64,000 bases of DNA from Luteimonas sp. MC1750 (GTDB lineage: Bacteria; Pseudomonadota; Gammaproteobacteria; Xanthomonadales; Xanthomonadaceae), in assembly GCF_016615955.1 (NCBI RefSeq), contig NZ_CP067113.1, positions 1,426,001 to 1,490,000 on the forward strand. Direction: 5' to 3'. Under the pieces are notes generated by a model that was not told where the DNA came from, searched no databases, and saw nothing but the letters and a program-made list of their open reading frames with translations. A program made the translations under genes and the position numbers. Positions 39,568 through 48,765 of the stretch are shown piece by piece. Numbering within the stretch: position 1 is the first letter of the stretch; every line of letters starts with the position of its first letter.

Positions 39568-40694
39568 GCGACGTGCTGGCCCTGGCCTGCGAACTCATCG
39601 CGCGGCCCTCGGTCACGCCGGACGATGCCGGTTGCCAGGCGCTGATCGCGGAGCGGCTGGCTCGCGCCGGCTTCCTCTGCGAGTCGCTGCGCTACGGCGA
39701 GGTCGACAACCTGTGGGCCACGCACGGCAGCGGCGCGCCGGTGCTGGTGTTGCTGGGCCACACCGACGTGGTGCCGCCGGGTCCGCGCGCGGCGTGGGCC
39801 AGCGATCCCTTCGTGCCCGACATCCGCGATGGCGTGCTGTACGGGCGCGGCGCTGCCGACATGAAGGGCAGCGTCGCGGCCTTCGTGGTCGCGCTGGAAC
39901 GCTACGTGGCGGCGCACCCCGACCACCGCGGCACGGTGGCCCTGCTGCTGACCTCGGACGAGGAGGGCGACGCGATCGACGGCGTGCGCCGGGTGGCGGA
40001 AGAGTTCCGCCGTCGAGGCCAGCCCGTCGACTGGTGCGTCACCGGCGAGCCCTCGTCGAGCGAGCAGCTGGGCGACCTGCTGCGCGTGGGACGGCGCGGG
40101 TCGCTCAGCGGGGCCCTGACCGTGCACGGCGTGCAGGGACACGTCGCCTATCCGGACAAGGCGCGCAATCCGGTGCATGAAGCGCTGGCGGCGCTGGCCG
40201 AGCTCACCGGCCGCCGCTGGGACGCCGGCTACGAGAGCTTCCCGCCCACCAGCCTGCAGATCAGCAATGTCGCCGCGGGCACGGGTGCGGGCAATGTGAT
40301 TCCGGGCGAACTGCGGGTGGACTTCAACCTGCGCTACAACCCGCACTGGGACGCCGCGCGGCTGGAGGCCGAGATCGAGACGGTGCTCGAGCGCCATGGG
40401 CTGGACGTCTCGCTGCGCTGGCACCGGAGCGGCGAGCCGTTCTTCACTCCGGAAGGGCCGCTTCGGGCGGCGGCGCGCGAGGTGCTGGCCGCGTCGGCGG
40501 GCGCACCGCCCGAGGAAAGCACCGGCGGTGGCACGTCGGACGCGCGCTTCATCGCGCCCCTGGGTGCGCAGTGCATCGAGATCGGCCCGGTGAACGCGAG
40601 CATCCACCAGGTCGACGAGCATGTCGCCGTGGCCGACCTGGAGGCCTTGCCCGACCTTTACCTGGCGCTGCTGGAACGCCTGCTGCCCGGCTGA
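39564..40694 (+). CDS. dapE: Succinyl-diaminopimelate desuccinylase
   Basis: A 376-residue M20 dizinc hydrolase that removes succinate from N-succinyl-LL-DAP in lysine/peptidoglycan precursor synthesis, two steps after DapD. Metal ligands lie in [11 protein letters not shown] (His), [19 protein letters not shown] (Asp), [11 protein letters not shown] (catalytic Glu pair), and [20 protein letters not shown] (His). [22 protein letters not shown] is DapE-typical. GTG 39564 overlaps the yffB stop as GTGA, and the length matches the family (375). It ends 15 bp from the convergent acylase gene. Confidence 0.96.
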   Translation: MSDVLALACELIARPSVTPDDAGCQALIAERLARAGFLCESLRYGEVDNLWATHGSGAPVLVLLGHTDVVPPGPRAAWASDPFVPDIRDGVLYGRGAADMKGSVAAFVVALERYVAAHPDHRGTVALLLTSDEEGDAIDGVRRVAEEFRRRGQPVDWCVTGEPSSSEQLGDLLRVGRRGSLSGALTVHGVQGHVAYPDKARNPVHEALAALAELTGRRWDAGYESFPPTSLQISNVAAGTGAGNVIPGELRVDFNLRYNPHWDAARLEAEIETVLERHGLDVSLRWHRSGEPFFTPEGPLRAAAREVLAASAGAPPEESTGGGTSDARFIAPLGAQCIEIGPVNASIHQVDEHVAVADLEALPDLYLALLERLLPG

Positions 40695-40709
40695 CCCGGG
40701 CGCGGCGGC

Positions 40710-43070
40710 TCAGTTCCCGAGCGCGAGCGTATGCAGCGTGTCGCCGGGAAGGAATGGCGACGGCCGCCCCTGGACCCAGTCCGCGTGGCCGGCGCCCCAG
40801 AACGGCGACAGCGGATGCCCGCTCTGTCCGCCGGGCTGGTGGATGATGCCCTCGGCCTCGCGGCCCGGCGCAACGATCATGCGCTGCGAGGCGCCCATGG
40901 CCGGCGCCTGCACGCGCGGCATGTGGGCGTCGCCCGGCAGCGGATCCGCCGGCATGCACAGCGCGCCGCGCAGGGCGCCCGGCAGCACCTGCGCCAGCGG
41001 ATGGCAGATGCGCGCGGTATTGGCTTCCCCCCAGCTGCGTTCGCCCAGCGGCCCCTGGCCTGCGAGGTCGTCGCGCACGGCGGCGGCGGCCTCCTCGAAC
41101 AGCGCGTCCCAGCTCGCATGTCGACGCGGCAGCAGGTGCCCAGGACGCTGCGAGACCAGCGGCCAGGCCACGCCTTCCAGCTGTGCCAGCGGCGGCATTT
41201 CGAAGTCCTCGCCCAGCGCCGCGCGCGCCGGCGCCAGCAGGCCCTCCGCGATCCGCGCGTTGACCTCGACCCGCCAGGCCCGCACCAGCCGATAGCCCGT
41301 GGACTCGATGGACGCGTGGCCGCTCCAGTCGTCGGAGGCATCCGCGAGCGCACGCAGGGCGGGGAGATCCCCGCCGCGCGCGCGTTCAAGCATCAGTGCG
41401 TGCCAGCGCTCGAGGAACAGGGCGCGATCGTCGAGCTGGATCGCCAGCAGGTCGCGTTCGTCGAATCGCTCGCGTGCGCGCAGTGCGTCGCGGATCTGCG
41501 CGCCGCGCGCGCCCAGCGCGTAGCCACCGTCGCCGATGGTCGCCAGGGCGGCCCCGTCCACCACCCGCGCATTGGCGGTCCAGATGCGATCGGCGGTCGG
41601 CGATGCCACGGTCGGGCCGTGGCGGGTGCCCATCGTCCATGGCGGGCAGTCGCTCGCCGCGGGCTCGATCGGCGCCGTCGGATCGCAGCCCGCCGCGCGC
41701 AGCGGAACCGGTCCCAGCAGGCGCCACGCGATGCGGCCGGCGCTGTCGCCGATGACCAGGTTCTGGTTCGGGAGCGCGATGTCGCGCGCCAGCAGCAGGG
41801 CGCGTTCGATGTCCGGGACGCGCGCCATGCCGGCCAGGCCCAGGTTGATCGCACCGGGCAGGTGGGCGGTCCAGCGCAGCGTCAGCACACGGCCGTCGGC
41901 CAGGCGATGGAGGACCGGTCCCCAGGACGATTCCTCGACCTCCAGGTCTTCGGGCTCGCCGCCTGCCACGTCGATGCGTTCGCGGTGGCGCGCGAGCGGC
42001 GTGCAGGTGTCGCTGGCCGGCCCGTCGCACGGCGTCTCGAGCGCCCAGTCGAGGTAGTCGCCATAGCTGTTGGTGAAGCCCCAGGCCACGTGTCCGTTGC
42101 TGCCGACGATCACCGCGGGCAGCCCGGGCAGGGTGAATCCGGACACGTCGACCTGGCCGCCCGGCGCCCGCGGGTCGGGGTGGCGCAGCCGCGCCCGGAA
42201 CCAGATCCCGGGGGCGCGCAGGCCGAGGTGCATGTCGTCGGCGACCAGGGCCGAGCCGTGCGCGGTCAGCGTGCCGGCCACGGCGAAATTGTTGCTTCCG
42301 ACCGCGGGTGGCTCGGCAGGCGGCGCTCCGGCCTGCGGCTCGCCGTCGGGCGTGGGCAGCGTACGCAGGTCGACGACGTCCGCCCCGGGCAGGACCGCGT
42401 CGCCGATGGCGCGGCCCACCAGCGGCGCATCCCAGTCCGACCCCGCGTGGGCCACCAGCGCGTACAGTGCGTCGGGCAGGTGCGGCCGGGCTTTCCACAG
42501 CGCCAGTTCGCGCGCGTTGCCGGCGTCCTGCAGGTCGAAGTACATCGCATGCCCGACCAGCACCGAGTCCTCGGGCATCCAGGGTTCGGGCGTGGCGCGC
42601 AGCAGCAGGTAGGGCCAGGGCCGCGTGCGCAGCGCGGACATCCCGGCGTTCACGCCGTCGGCATAGGCCAGCAGCAACCTGCGCTCGGCCTCCGGTGCGG
42701 CGGCGACCTCGGCGCGTGCGCGGGCGCGCATGCGGTGGACGCGGTGGCGGCGGTCGACGTCCAGCGCGGCCGGGCCGAACAGCGCGGCCAGCTCGCCGGC
42801 TGGCGACCGGCGCATCAGGTCCATCTCGAAGGCGCGCTCCTGGGCGTGCACGTAGCCGAGTGCGCGGACGGCGTCCAGGCCATTGGCCGCATCGACGGTC
42901 ACCACGCCAAGCGCGTCGCGCGAGACGTCTGCCGGCGCCGACAGGCCGGCGAACGCGGCATGGCCGTCAAGCTGCGGCAGGCTGCCGCGCAGCGCCCACC
43001 AGGCCAGCAGCGCCAGCACCAGGGCCAGCGCCACCAGAAGTCCCGCGATGCGGGCGAACCACTTCACCAT
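40710..43070 (-). CDS. Penicillin-acylase-family N-terminal nucleophile hydrolase
   Basis: A 786-residue S45 (penicillin G acylase/quorum-quenching acylase) family protein. An N-terminal membrane anchor or signal sequence (VKWFARIAGLLVALALVLALLAWWAL) is followed by the alpha-chain region ISRDALGVVTV-like (sequence VSRDALGVVTV). The autoprocessing site is PAVGSNNFAVAG, where Ser would become the N-terminal nucleophile after cleavage. The beta chain has VIVGSNGHVAWGFTNSYGDYLDW and ALPNQNLVIGDSAGRIAWRLLG. Substrates in the family range from penicillin G to acyl-homoserine lactones and cannot be assigned here. ATG 43070 has GGGGAGGGG about 8 bp upstream. It lies downstream of parC on the same strand after 39 bp. 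Confidence 0.9.
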   Translation of the reverse strand: MVKWFARIAGLLVALALVLALLAWWALRGSLPQLDGHAAFAGLSAPADVSRDALGVVTVDAANGLDAVRALGYVHAQERAFEMDLMRRSPAGELAALFGPAALDVDRRHRVHRMRARARAEVAAAPEAERRLLLAYADGVNAGMSALRTRPWPYLLLRATPEPWMPEDSVLVGHAMYFDLQDAGNARELALWKARPHLPDALYALVAHAGSDWDAPLVGRAIGDAVLPGADVVDLRTLPTPDGEPQAGAPPAEPPAVGSNNFAVAGTLTAHGSALVADDMHLGLRAPGIWFRARLRHPDPRAPGGQVDVSGFTLPGLPAVIVGSNGHVAWGFTNSYGDYLDWALETPCDGPASDTCTPLARHRERIDVAGGEPEDLEVEESSWGPVLHRLADGRVLTLRWTAHLPGAINLGLAGMARVPDIERALLLARDIALPNQNLVIGDSAGRIAWRLLGPVPLRAAGCDPTAPIEPAASDCPPWTMGTRHGPTVASPTADRIWTANARVVDGAALATIGDGGYALGARGAQIRDALRARERFDERDLLAIQLDDRALFLERWHALMLERARGGDLPALRALADASDDWSGHASIESTGYRLVRAWRVEVNARIAEGLLAPARAALGEDFEMPPLAQLEGVAWPLVSQRPGHLLPRRHASWDALFEEAAAAVRDDLAGQGPLGERSWGEANTARICHPLAQVLPGALRGALCMPADPLPGDAHMPRVQAPAMGASQRMIVAPGREAEGIIHQPGGQSGHPLSPFWGAGHADWVQGRPSPFLPGDTLHTLALGN

Positions 43071-43109
43071 CGGCACACCCCTCCCCGAGGTCGCCGCCAT
43101 CATGCGGCC

Positions 43110-45353
43110 TTATTCGACCGACAGCCCCTCGACCTTCTGCCAGCCGCGCGGCAGCAGTCCGCCGCGGCTGCCCCGGGCCCCCAGGTAGGCCTCCAGATCG
43201 CGCCAGGCCAGGGTCATGGTGCGCGCGCCGGAATGCACCAGCAGGCTGCCGCCGTCCGGTACCGCGGCCACCGCGACCACGCGCTCGGTGCCGCGCTTGG
43301 CCTTGGGGATCTCGATGATCTTGTTGCCCTTGCCGCGCTCCAGCTCGGGCAGCTCCGAGACCGGGAAGGCCAGCAGGTGGCCGGCGCTGGTCACCGCCAC
43401 GATGCGGTCGGACGCAAGGCTGGCCACGGCCGAGGGCTGCAGCACGCGCGCGCCCTCGGGCAGGCTCAGCATGGTCTTGCCGGCCTTCTGCCGGCTGGTC
43501 AGGTTCTCGAAGCGGGTGACGAAGCCGTAGCCGGCCGAGGACGCGATGGTGAACCGCGCGTCCGGCTCGCCGCTGGCCATGGCCACGAAGCTGGCGCCGG
43601 CCGCCGGCGAGAAGCGCCCGGTCAGCGGCTCGCCGTTGCCGCGCGCCGAGGGCAGGCCATGCGCCAGCGTGGAATACGCACGCCCGGTCGAGTCGAGGAA
43701 GGCCACCTGCTGGGTGCTGCGCCCGCGCACCGCGCCGAGCAGGGCGTCGCCCTCGCGGTAGGACATGGTCGAGGCGTCGACGTCGTGGCCCTTGGCCGCG
43801 CGCACCCAGCCCTTCTGGCTGAGCACGATCGTGACCGGCTCGCTGGCCACCAGGTCCGTCTCGGCCAGCGCCTGGGCCGCGCCGCGCGCGACCAGGGGCG
43901 AGCGGCGTGCGTCGCCGAAGGCCTTGGCGTCGGCCAGCAGCTCGTCCTTGATCAGCTTGCGCAGCCTGGCCTTGCTGCCGAGCGTCGCGACCAGGCCGTC
44001 GCGCTCCGCCGCCAGCGCGTCCTGCTCGCCGCGGATCTTCATCTCTTCCAGCCGCGCCAGCTGGCGCAGCCGGGTGTCGAGGATGTAGTCGACCTGGTCG
44101 TCGCTGAGCCCGAAGCGGGCCTGCAGCACCGGCCGCGGCTCGTCCTCGCTGCGGATGATGCGGATCACTTCGTCCAGGTTGAGGAAGGCGACCAGCAGGC
44201 CTTCGAGCAGGTGCAGGCGGCGCTCGACCTTGTCCAGCCGGTGCTGCAGGCGGCGGGTGACGGTGTCCGCGCGGAAACCCAGCCATTCCAGCAGCAGGCT
44301 GCGCAGGTTCTTGACCTGGGGCCGGCCATCCAGGCCGATGATGTTGAGGTTGACCCGGAAGCTCTTCTCGAGGTCCGTGGTCGCGAACAGATGGCCCATC
44401 AGCTGGTCGGCGTCGACGCGGTTCGAGCGCGGCACCAGCACCACGCGCACCGGGTTGGCGTGGTCGGACTCGTCGCGGATGTCCTCCAGCCACGGCAGCT
44501 TCTTGGCGCGCATCTGCGCGGCGATCTGCTCGATCACCTTGCCCGGGCTGACCTGGTAGGGCAGGGCGGTAATGACGATGTTGGCCGCTTCCTTCAGGAA
44601 GGTCGCGCGGGCGCGCACGCTGCCGTGGCCGGTCTCGTAGATCGCGCGCAGGTCGGCGACCGGGGTGATGATCTCGGCCGTGGTCGGGTAGTCCGGTCCG
44701 CGCACGTGTTCGCAGAGGTCGGCGACGGTGGCGTCGGGATCGTCCAGCAGCCGCACGCAGGCGCTGACGATCTCGTTGAGGTTGTGCGGCGGCACGTCGG
44801 TGGCCATGCCCACCGCGATGCCGGTGGTGCCGTTGAGCAGCAGGTGCGGCAGGCGCGCCGGCAGCCAGGTCGGCTCCTCGAGCGTGCCGTCGAAGTTCGG
44901 CGCCCAGTCCACGGTACCGTGCGCCAGTTCGCCCAGCAGGACCTCCGCGATCGGCGTCAGCTTGGACTCGGTGTAGCGCATCGCCGCGAACGACTTCGGG
45001 TCGTCGGGCGAGCCGAAGTTGCCCTGGCCTTCGATCAGCGGATAGCGGTAGCTGAAGGGCTGCGCCATCAGCACCAGGGCTTCGTAGCAGGCGCTGTCGC
45101 CGTGCGGGTGGAACTTGCCGATCACGTCGCCGACGGTGCGTGCGGACTTCTTCGGCTTGGACGCCGCGCCGAGGCCCAGCTCGCTCATCGCATAGATGAT
45201 CCGCCGCTGCACCGGCTTGAGCCCGTCGCCGATGAAGGGCAGGGCACGGTCGAGCACCACGTACATCGAATAGTCGAGATAGGCGCGCTCGGCGTACTCG
45301 CGAAGGGGGATCTGCTCGAAGCCGTGGAAGACGGTGCGGACGGGGTCGTTCAT
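43110..45353 (-). CDS. parC: DNA topoisomerase IV subunit A
   Basis: A 747-residue type IIA topoisomerase subunit that, with ParE, decatenates daughter chromosomes. It begins [31 protein letters not shown]. The quinolone-determining region [20 protein letters not shown] has the sensitive-type Ser87 and Glu91, and the catalytic Tyr is Y127 in [10 protein letters not shown]. The C-terminal pinwheel is short, with [14 protein letters not shown] and [22 protein letters not shown]. Length and sequence fit ParC rather than GyrA. parE is not in the window. The acylase gene follows after 39 bp. Confidence 0.95.
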   Translation of the reverse strand: MNDPVRTVFHGFEQIPLREYAERAYLDYSMYVVLDRALPFIGDGLKPVQRRIIYAMSELGLGAASKPKKSARTVGDVIGKFHPHGDSACYEALVLMAQPFSYRYPLIEGQGNFGSPDDPKSFAAMRYTESKLTPIAEVLLGELAHGTVDWAPNFDGTLEEPTWLPARLPHLLLNGTTGIAVGMATDVPPHNLNEIVSACVRLLDDPDATVADLCEHVRGPDYPTTAEIITPVADLRAIYETGHGSVRARATFLKEAANIVITALPYQVSPGKVIEQIAAQMRAKKLPWLEDIRDESDHANPVRVVLVPRSNRVDADQLMGHLFATTDLEKSFRVNLNIIGLDGRPQVKNLRSLLLEWLGFRADTVTRRLQHRLDKVERRLHLLEGLLVAFLNLDEVIRIIRSEDEPRPVLQARFGLSDDQVDYILDTRLRQLARLEEMKIRGEQDALAAERDGLVATLGSKARLRKLIKDELLADAKAFGDARRSPLVARGAAQALAETDLVASEPVTIVLSQKGWVRAAKGHDVDASTMSYREGDALLGAVRGRSTQQVAFLDSTGRAYSTLAHGLPSARGNGEPLTGRFSPAAGASFVAMASGEPDARFTIASSAGYGFVTRFENLTSRQKAGKTMLSLPEGARVLQPSAVASLASDRIVAVTSAGHLLAFPVSELPELERGKGNKIIEIPKAKRGTERVVAVAAVPDGGSLLVHSGARTMTLAWRDLEAYLGARGSRGGLLPRGWQKVEGLSVE

Positions 45354-45384
45354 CGGGACTGCGGTGGCGTGGGAACCCGGCATT

Positions 45385-45981
45385 CTACCGGGCCACTCCT
45401 CCCGGGCGTGCTCGGCGTGCGGGCCGCGCGGCCCACGCCACGGCGCGGTCGAGCGCGACCACGTCGGCGGCCTTCGATCCCGCGAGCACCTTGAACGCCG
45501 CGGCCCGCAGCGGCGGCTGGCCGGCGACGGCCTCGCGCACCACCGCGACCTCGTACTCGCGTGCATTGGCGTCGATCGCGGTCGCCAGAACGCAGGACTC
45601 CAGCGCCATGCCGGCCAGCAGCAGGCGGCGCACGCCCAGCTTGGCCAGCAGGACCGACAGGGCGGTGTCGAGGAAGGCGGAGTGCTTGGGCTTCAGGACG
45701 AAGTAGTCCTTCGGCGTCGGCTCCAGCAGGCCGGCGATCGCCTGCGCGGGGCCGGGGCTCGCCGAAGCCATCGCGACCAGCTCGCGGAAATCCGACTGCC
45801 AGCGGGCGAAGTTGTCGTTGACGTAGGCCACCGGCCAGCCACGCCGGTGGAACCGGTCGCGCAGGGTCCGTACGCCGCGGGCGGCGCGCAGGGCCGACGG
45901 CGCCACGCGATCGGCACCCGGGAAGTCGAGCAGCCCGATCATGTCGATCACCAGCAGCGCGGGCGGGGCGCCGGTGGCCAC
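45385..45981 (-). CDS. Isochorismatase-family cysteine hydrolase
   Basis: A 198-residue alpha/beta hydrolase of the isochorismatase/nicotinamidase superfamily. The catalytic triad can be read as Asp13 (ALLVIDM), Lys97 or Lys99 ([11 protein letters not shown]) and Cys130 ([18 protein letters not shown]). Members hydrolyse isochorismate, nicotinamide, ureidoacrylate or similar small amides; the substrate here is not evident. The GTG start at 45981 lies 2 bp after the stop of the small FPASDP gene, and the frame stops 31 bp before parC, all on the minus strand. The C-terminal [14 protein letters not shown] is basic and probably disordered. Confidence 0.88.
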   Translation of the reverse strand: MATGAPPALLVIDMIGLLDFPGADRVAPSALRAARGVRTLRDRFHRRGWPVAYVNDNFARWQSDFRELVAMASASPGPAQAIAGLLEPTPKDYFVLKPKHSAFLDTALSVLLAKLGVRRLLLAGMALESCVLATAIDANAREYEVAVVREAVAGQPPLRAAAFKVLAGSKAADVVALDRAVAWAARPARRARPGGVAR

Positions 45982-45983
45982 GC

Positions 45984-47290
<1,307 letters not shown>

Positions 47291-47436
47291 GGCGGCACGC
47301 TACGGGCGCGCGGTGATCTGGCGATGAAACCCGACCGCGTCGCAACGGACGGCGACTGCGATCACGCGGCCTTGCCGCCATCGGCCGCAGTGTCCGGATC
47401 GCCGCGCCGCCCCGCGCGCGATCCAGGAGATGCGCC

Positions 47437-47652
47437 ATGTCCCGCGACCCGCACCGCGATCCGCCCCCGCCGGACCAGGCCTCGCCCGGGCAGCCATCGC
47501 CCGACCCGACGCCGCCCGAGCGCGAGCGGCGCGAATATCCGCACGGCAGCGGCGACCGCAATGCCTTCTCGCCCACGCGCAAGGATCCGATGCCGCGCCA
47601 CGAAGGCGGCACCCAGCGCAAGGCGCCGCCCGAACCCGATACCGCCGGATGA
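47437..47652 (+). CDS. Small Pro/charged protein translationally coupled to the flavoprotein
   Basis: A 71-residue protein rich in Pro, Arg, Asp and Glu (RDPHRDPPPPDQASPGQPSP; REYPHGSGDRNAFSPTRKD), without hydrophobic segments or Cys and almost certainly disordered. I do not recognise it. Support for it being real: AGGAGA sits 7 bp before the ATG, and its TGA overlaps the next gene's ATG (ATGA), a spacing used for coupled genes elsewhere in this window. It diverges from the topoisomerase IB gene with 146 bp between starts. Confidence 0.6.
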   Translation: MSRDPHRDPPPPDQASPGQPSPDPTPPERERREYPHGSGDRNAFSPTRKDPMPRHEGGTQRKAPPEPDTAG

Positions 47653-48542
47653 TCGACGTCATCATCGTGGGCGGCGGGCCGGCCGGGCTGACCGCCGCCA
47701 CCTACCTCCGGCGCTTCCATCGCGCGTGCCTGCTCATCGACGCCGGCGACAGCCGCGCGCGGTGGATCCCGGAAAGCAACAATTGCCCCGGCTTCCCGCA
47801 GGGCGTTTCGGGCGACGGCCTGCTGCGGCGCATGCGCGAGCAGGCGGCGACCGTGGACGTGCCGATCGAGGAGGCCACGGTGGACGCCATCGCCCCGCAC
47901 GGCGACGGGTTCGAGGTGCGTGCGGATGGACGCAGCTGGCAGGCGCGGCGCGTGATCCTTGCGACCGGCGTGCGCGACCGCCTGCCGGACGAACCCTGGG
48001 TGGAGGCCGCGGTGGCCTGCCACGCGCTCCGGCTGTGTTCGATCTGCGACGCCTACGAGGCCAGCGACCTGTCGATCGGCGTGCTCGGGCCCAGCGAAGC
48101 CGTGGGCAGCCACGCCCTGTTCCTGCGCAGCTACTCGCCGTCCATCCATGTGCTTCCGCTTGACGCCGGCGACGGCGGCGAGACGGGCAACGCATCGCGC
48201 GATGCCGGTGCGAGCTGGCTGCCGGCAGGCGGACGCCTGGGCTTCGACGGACGGCGCTGCACGTGGACCACGCCCGGGGCCGAGCCGGTCGCCTTCGACA
48301 CGGTCTATGCCTACCTCGGCTTCGACACCTGTGCGGGGCTGGCCCGCGCCGCCGGTGCGGAGCTCGATGACACCGGCGAGATCATCGTCGACCGCGACCA
48401 GCAGACGCGGCTGCCGGGGCTCTATGCCATCGGCGACGTGGTCAGCGGGCTGAACCAGATCTCGGTCGCGGTGGGGCAGGCCGCGATCGCCGCGACCCAC
48501 ATGCACAACGCGTTGCCGTTCGCGGCACGCGAGCGCAGCTGA
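47649..48542 (+). CDS. Thioredoxin-reductase-like FAD/NAD(P)-dependent oxidoreductase
   Basis: A 297-residue flavoprotein. The FAD-binding Rossmann motif IDVIIVGGGPAGLTAATYLRR is at the start, ILATGVRDRLP in the middle, and GLYAIGDVVSGLNQISVAVGQAAIAA at the end, as in thioredoxin reductases. A CSIC pair (LCSICDAYEA) stands where TrxB has CATC, but the surrounding NADPH domain is short and divergent (LSIGVLGPSEAVGSHALFLR, without a clean GxGxxA). It could be a ferredoxin/thioredoxin-type disulfide reductase or another small-molecule oxidoreductase. It is coupled to the upstream small protein (ATGA) and followed by a strong hairpin terminator. Confidence 0.85.
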   Translation: MIDVIIVGGGPAGLTAATYLRRFHRACLLIDAGDSRARWIPESNNCPGFPQGVSGDGLLRRMREQAATVDVPIEEATVDAIAPHGDGFEVRADGRSWQARRVILATGVRDRLPDEPWVEAAVACHALRLCSICDAYEASDLSIGVLGPSEAVGSHALFLRSYSPSIHVLPLDAGDGGETGNASRDAGASWLPAGGRLGFDGRRCTWTTPGAEPVAFDTVYAYLGFDTCAGLARAAGAELDDTGEIIVDRDQQTRLPGLYAIGDVVSGLNQISVAVGQAAIAATHMHNALPFAARERS

Positions 48543-48556
48543 TCGCGCGGAAAACA

Positions 48557-48584
48557 AAAAACCCGCGCCGGAGCGCGGGTTTTC
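48557..48584. terminator. Bidirectional terminator between the flavoprotein gene and tRNA-Leu
   Basis: ACCCGCGC at 48561-48568 pairs with GCGCGGGT at 48573-48580 around CGGA, extended by A's on the left and T's on the right. It serves the plus-strand flavoprotein and, with the A-run read as T's on the minus strand, also ends tRNA-Leu transcription. Confidence 0.9.
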
Positions 48585-48593
48585 TGCTGTAGC

Positions 48594-48678
<85 letters not shown>

Positions 48679-48690
48679 AGGTGGGCGCGT

Positions 48691-48719
48691 ATGGTGCAGC
48701 GCATCGACGAGTCTGTCAA
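48691..48719 (-). promoter_or_regulatory. Promoter of tRNA-Leu
   Basis: On the minus strand a perfect TTGACA (48719-48714) stands 17 bp before CACCAT (48696-48691), a weak but correctly placed -10, followed by the tRNA 5' end 12 bp further. The -35 lies within the small palindrome GTCAACGGTTGAC, shared with the divergent rnr promoter region. Confidence 0.65.
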
Positions 48720-48753
48720 CGGTTGACGTGCACGGACCGCCACGACGCACGCG

Positions 48754-48759
48754 TACAAT
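48754..48759 (+). promoter_or_regulatory. Candidate -10 box of rnr, next to the start codon
   Basis: TACAAT lies 6 bp before the rnr ATG at 48766, and no Shine-Dalgarno sequence is present between. TTGACG at 48723-48728 is too far (25 bp) for a normal spacer. The arrangement suggests a leaderless rnr mRNA. Confidence 0.45.
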
Positions 48760-48765
48760 CGCCTG

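Noticed and set aside
43110..45353. Possibility that parC is gyrA
   Set aside because: Total length (747), start sequence and the short C-terminal domain fit ParC better than GyrA.
40731..45494. 1587-codon plus-strand open frame opposite the acylase gene and parC
   Set aside because: It crosses two certain genes on the other strand and shows no recognisable motif; low stop-codon frequency explains it.
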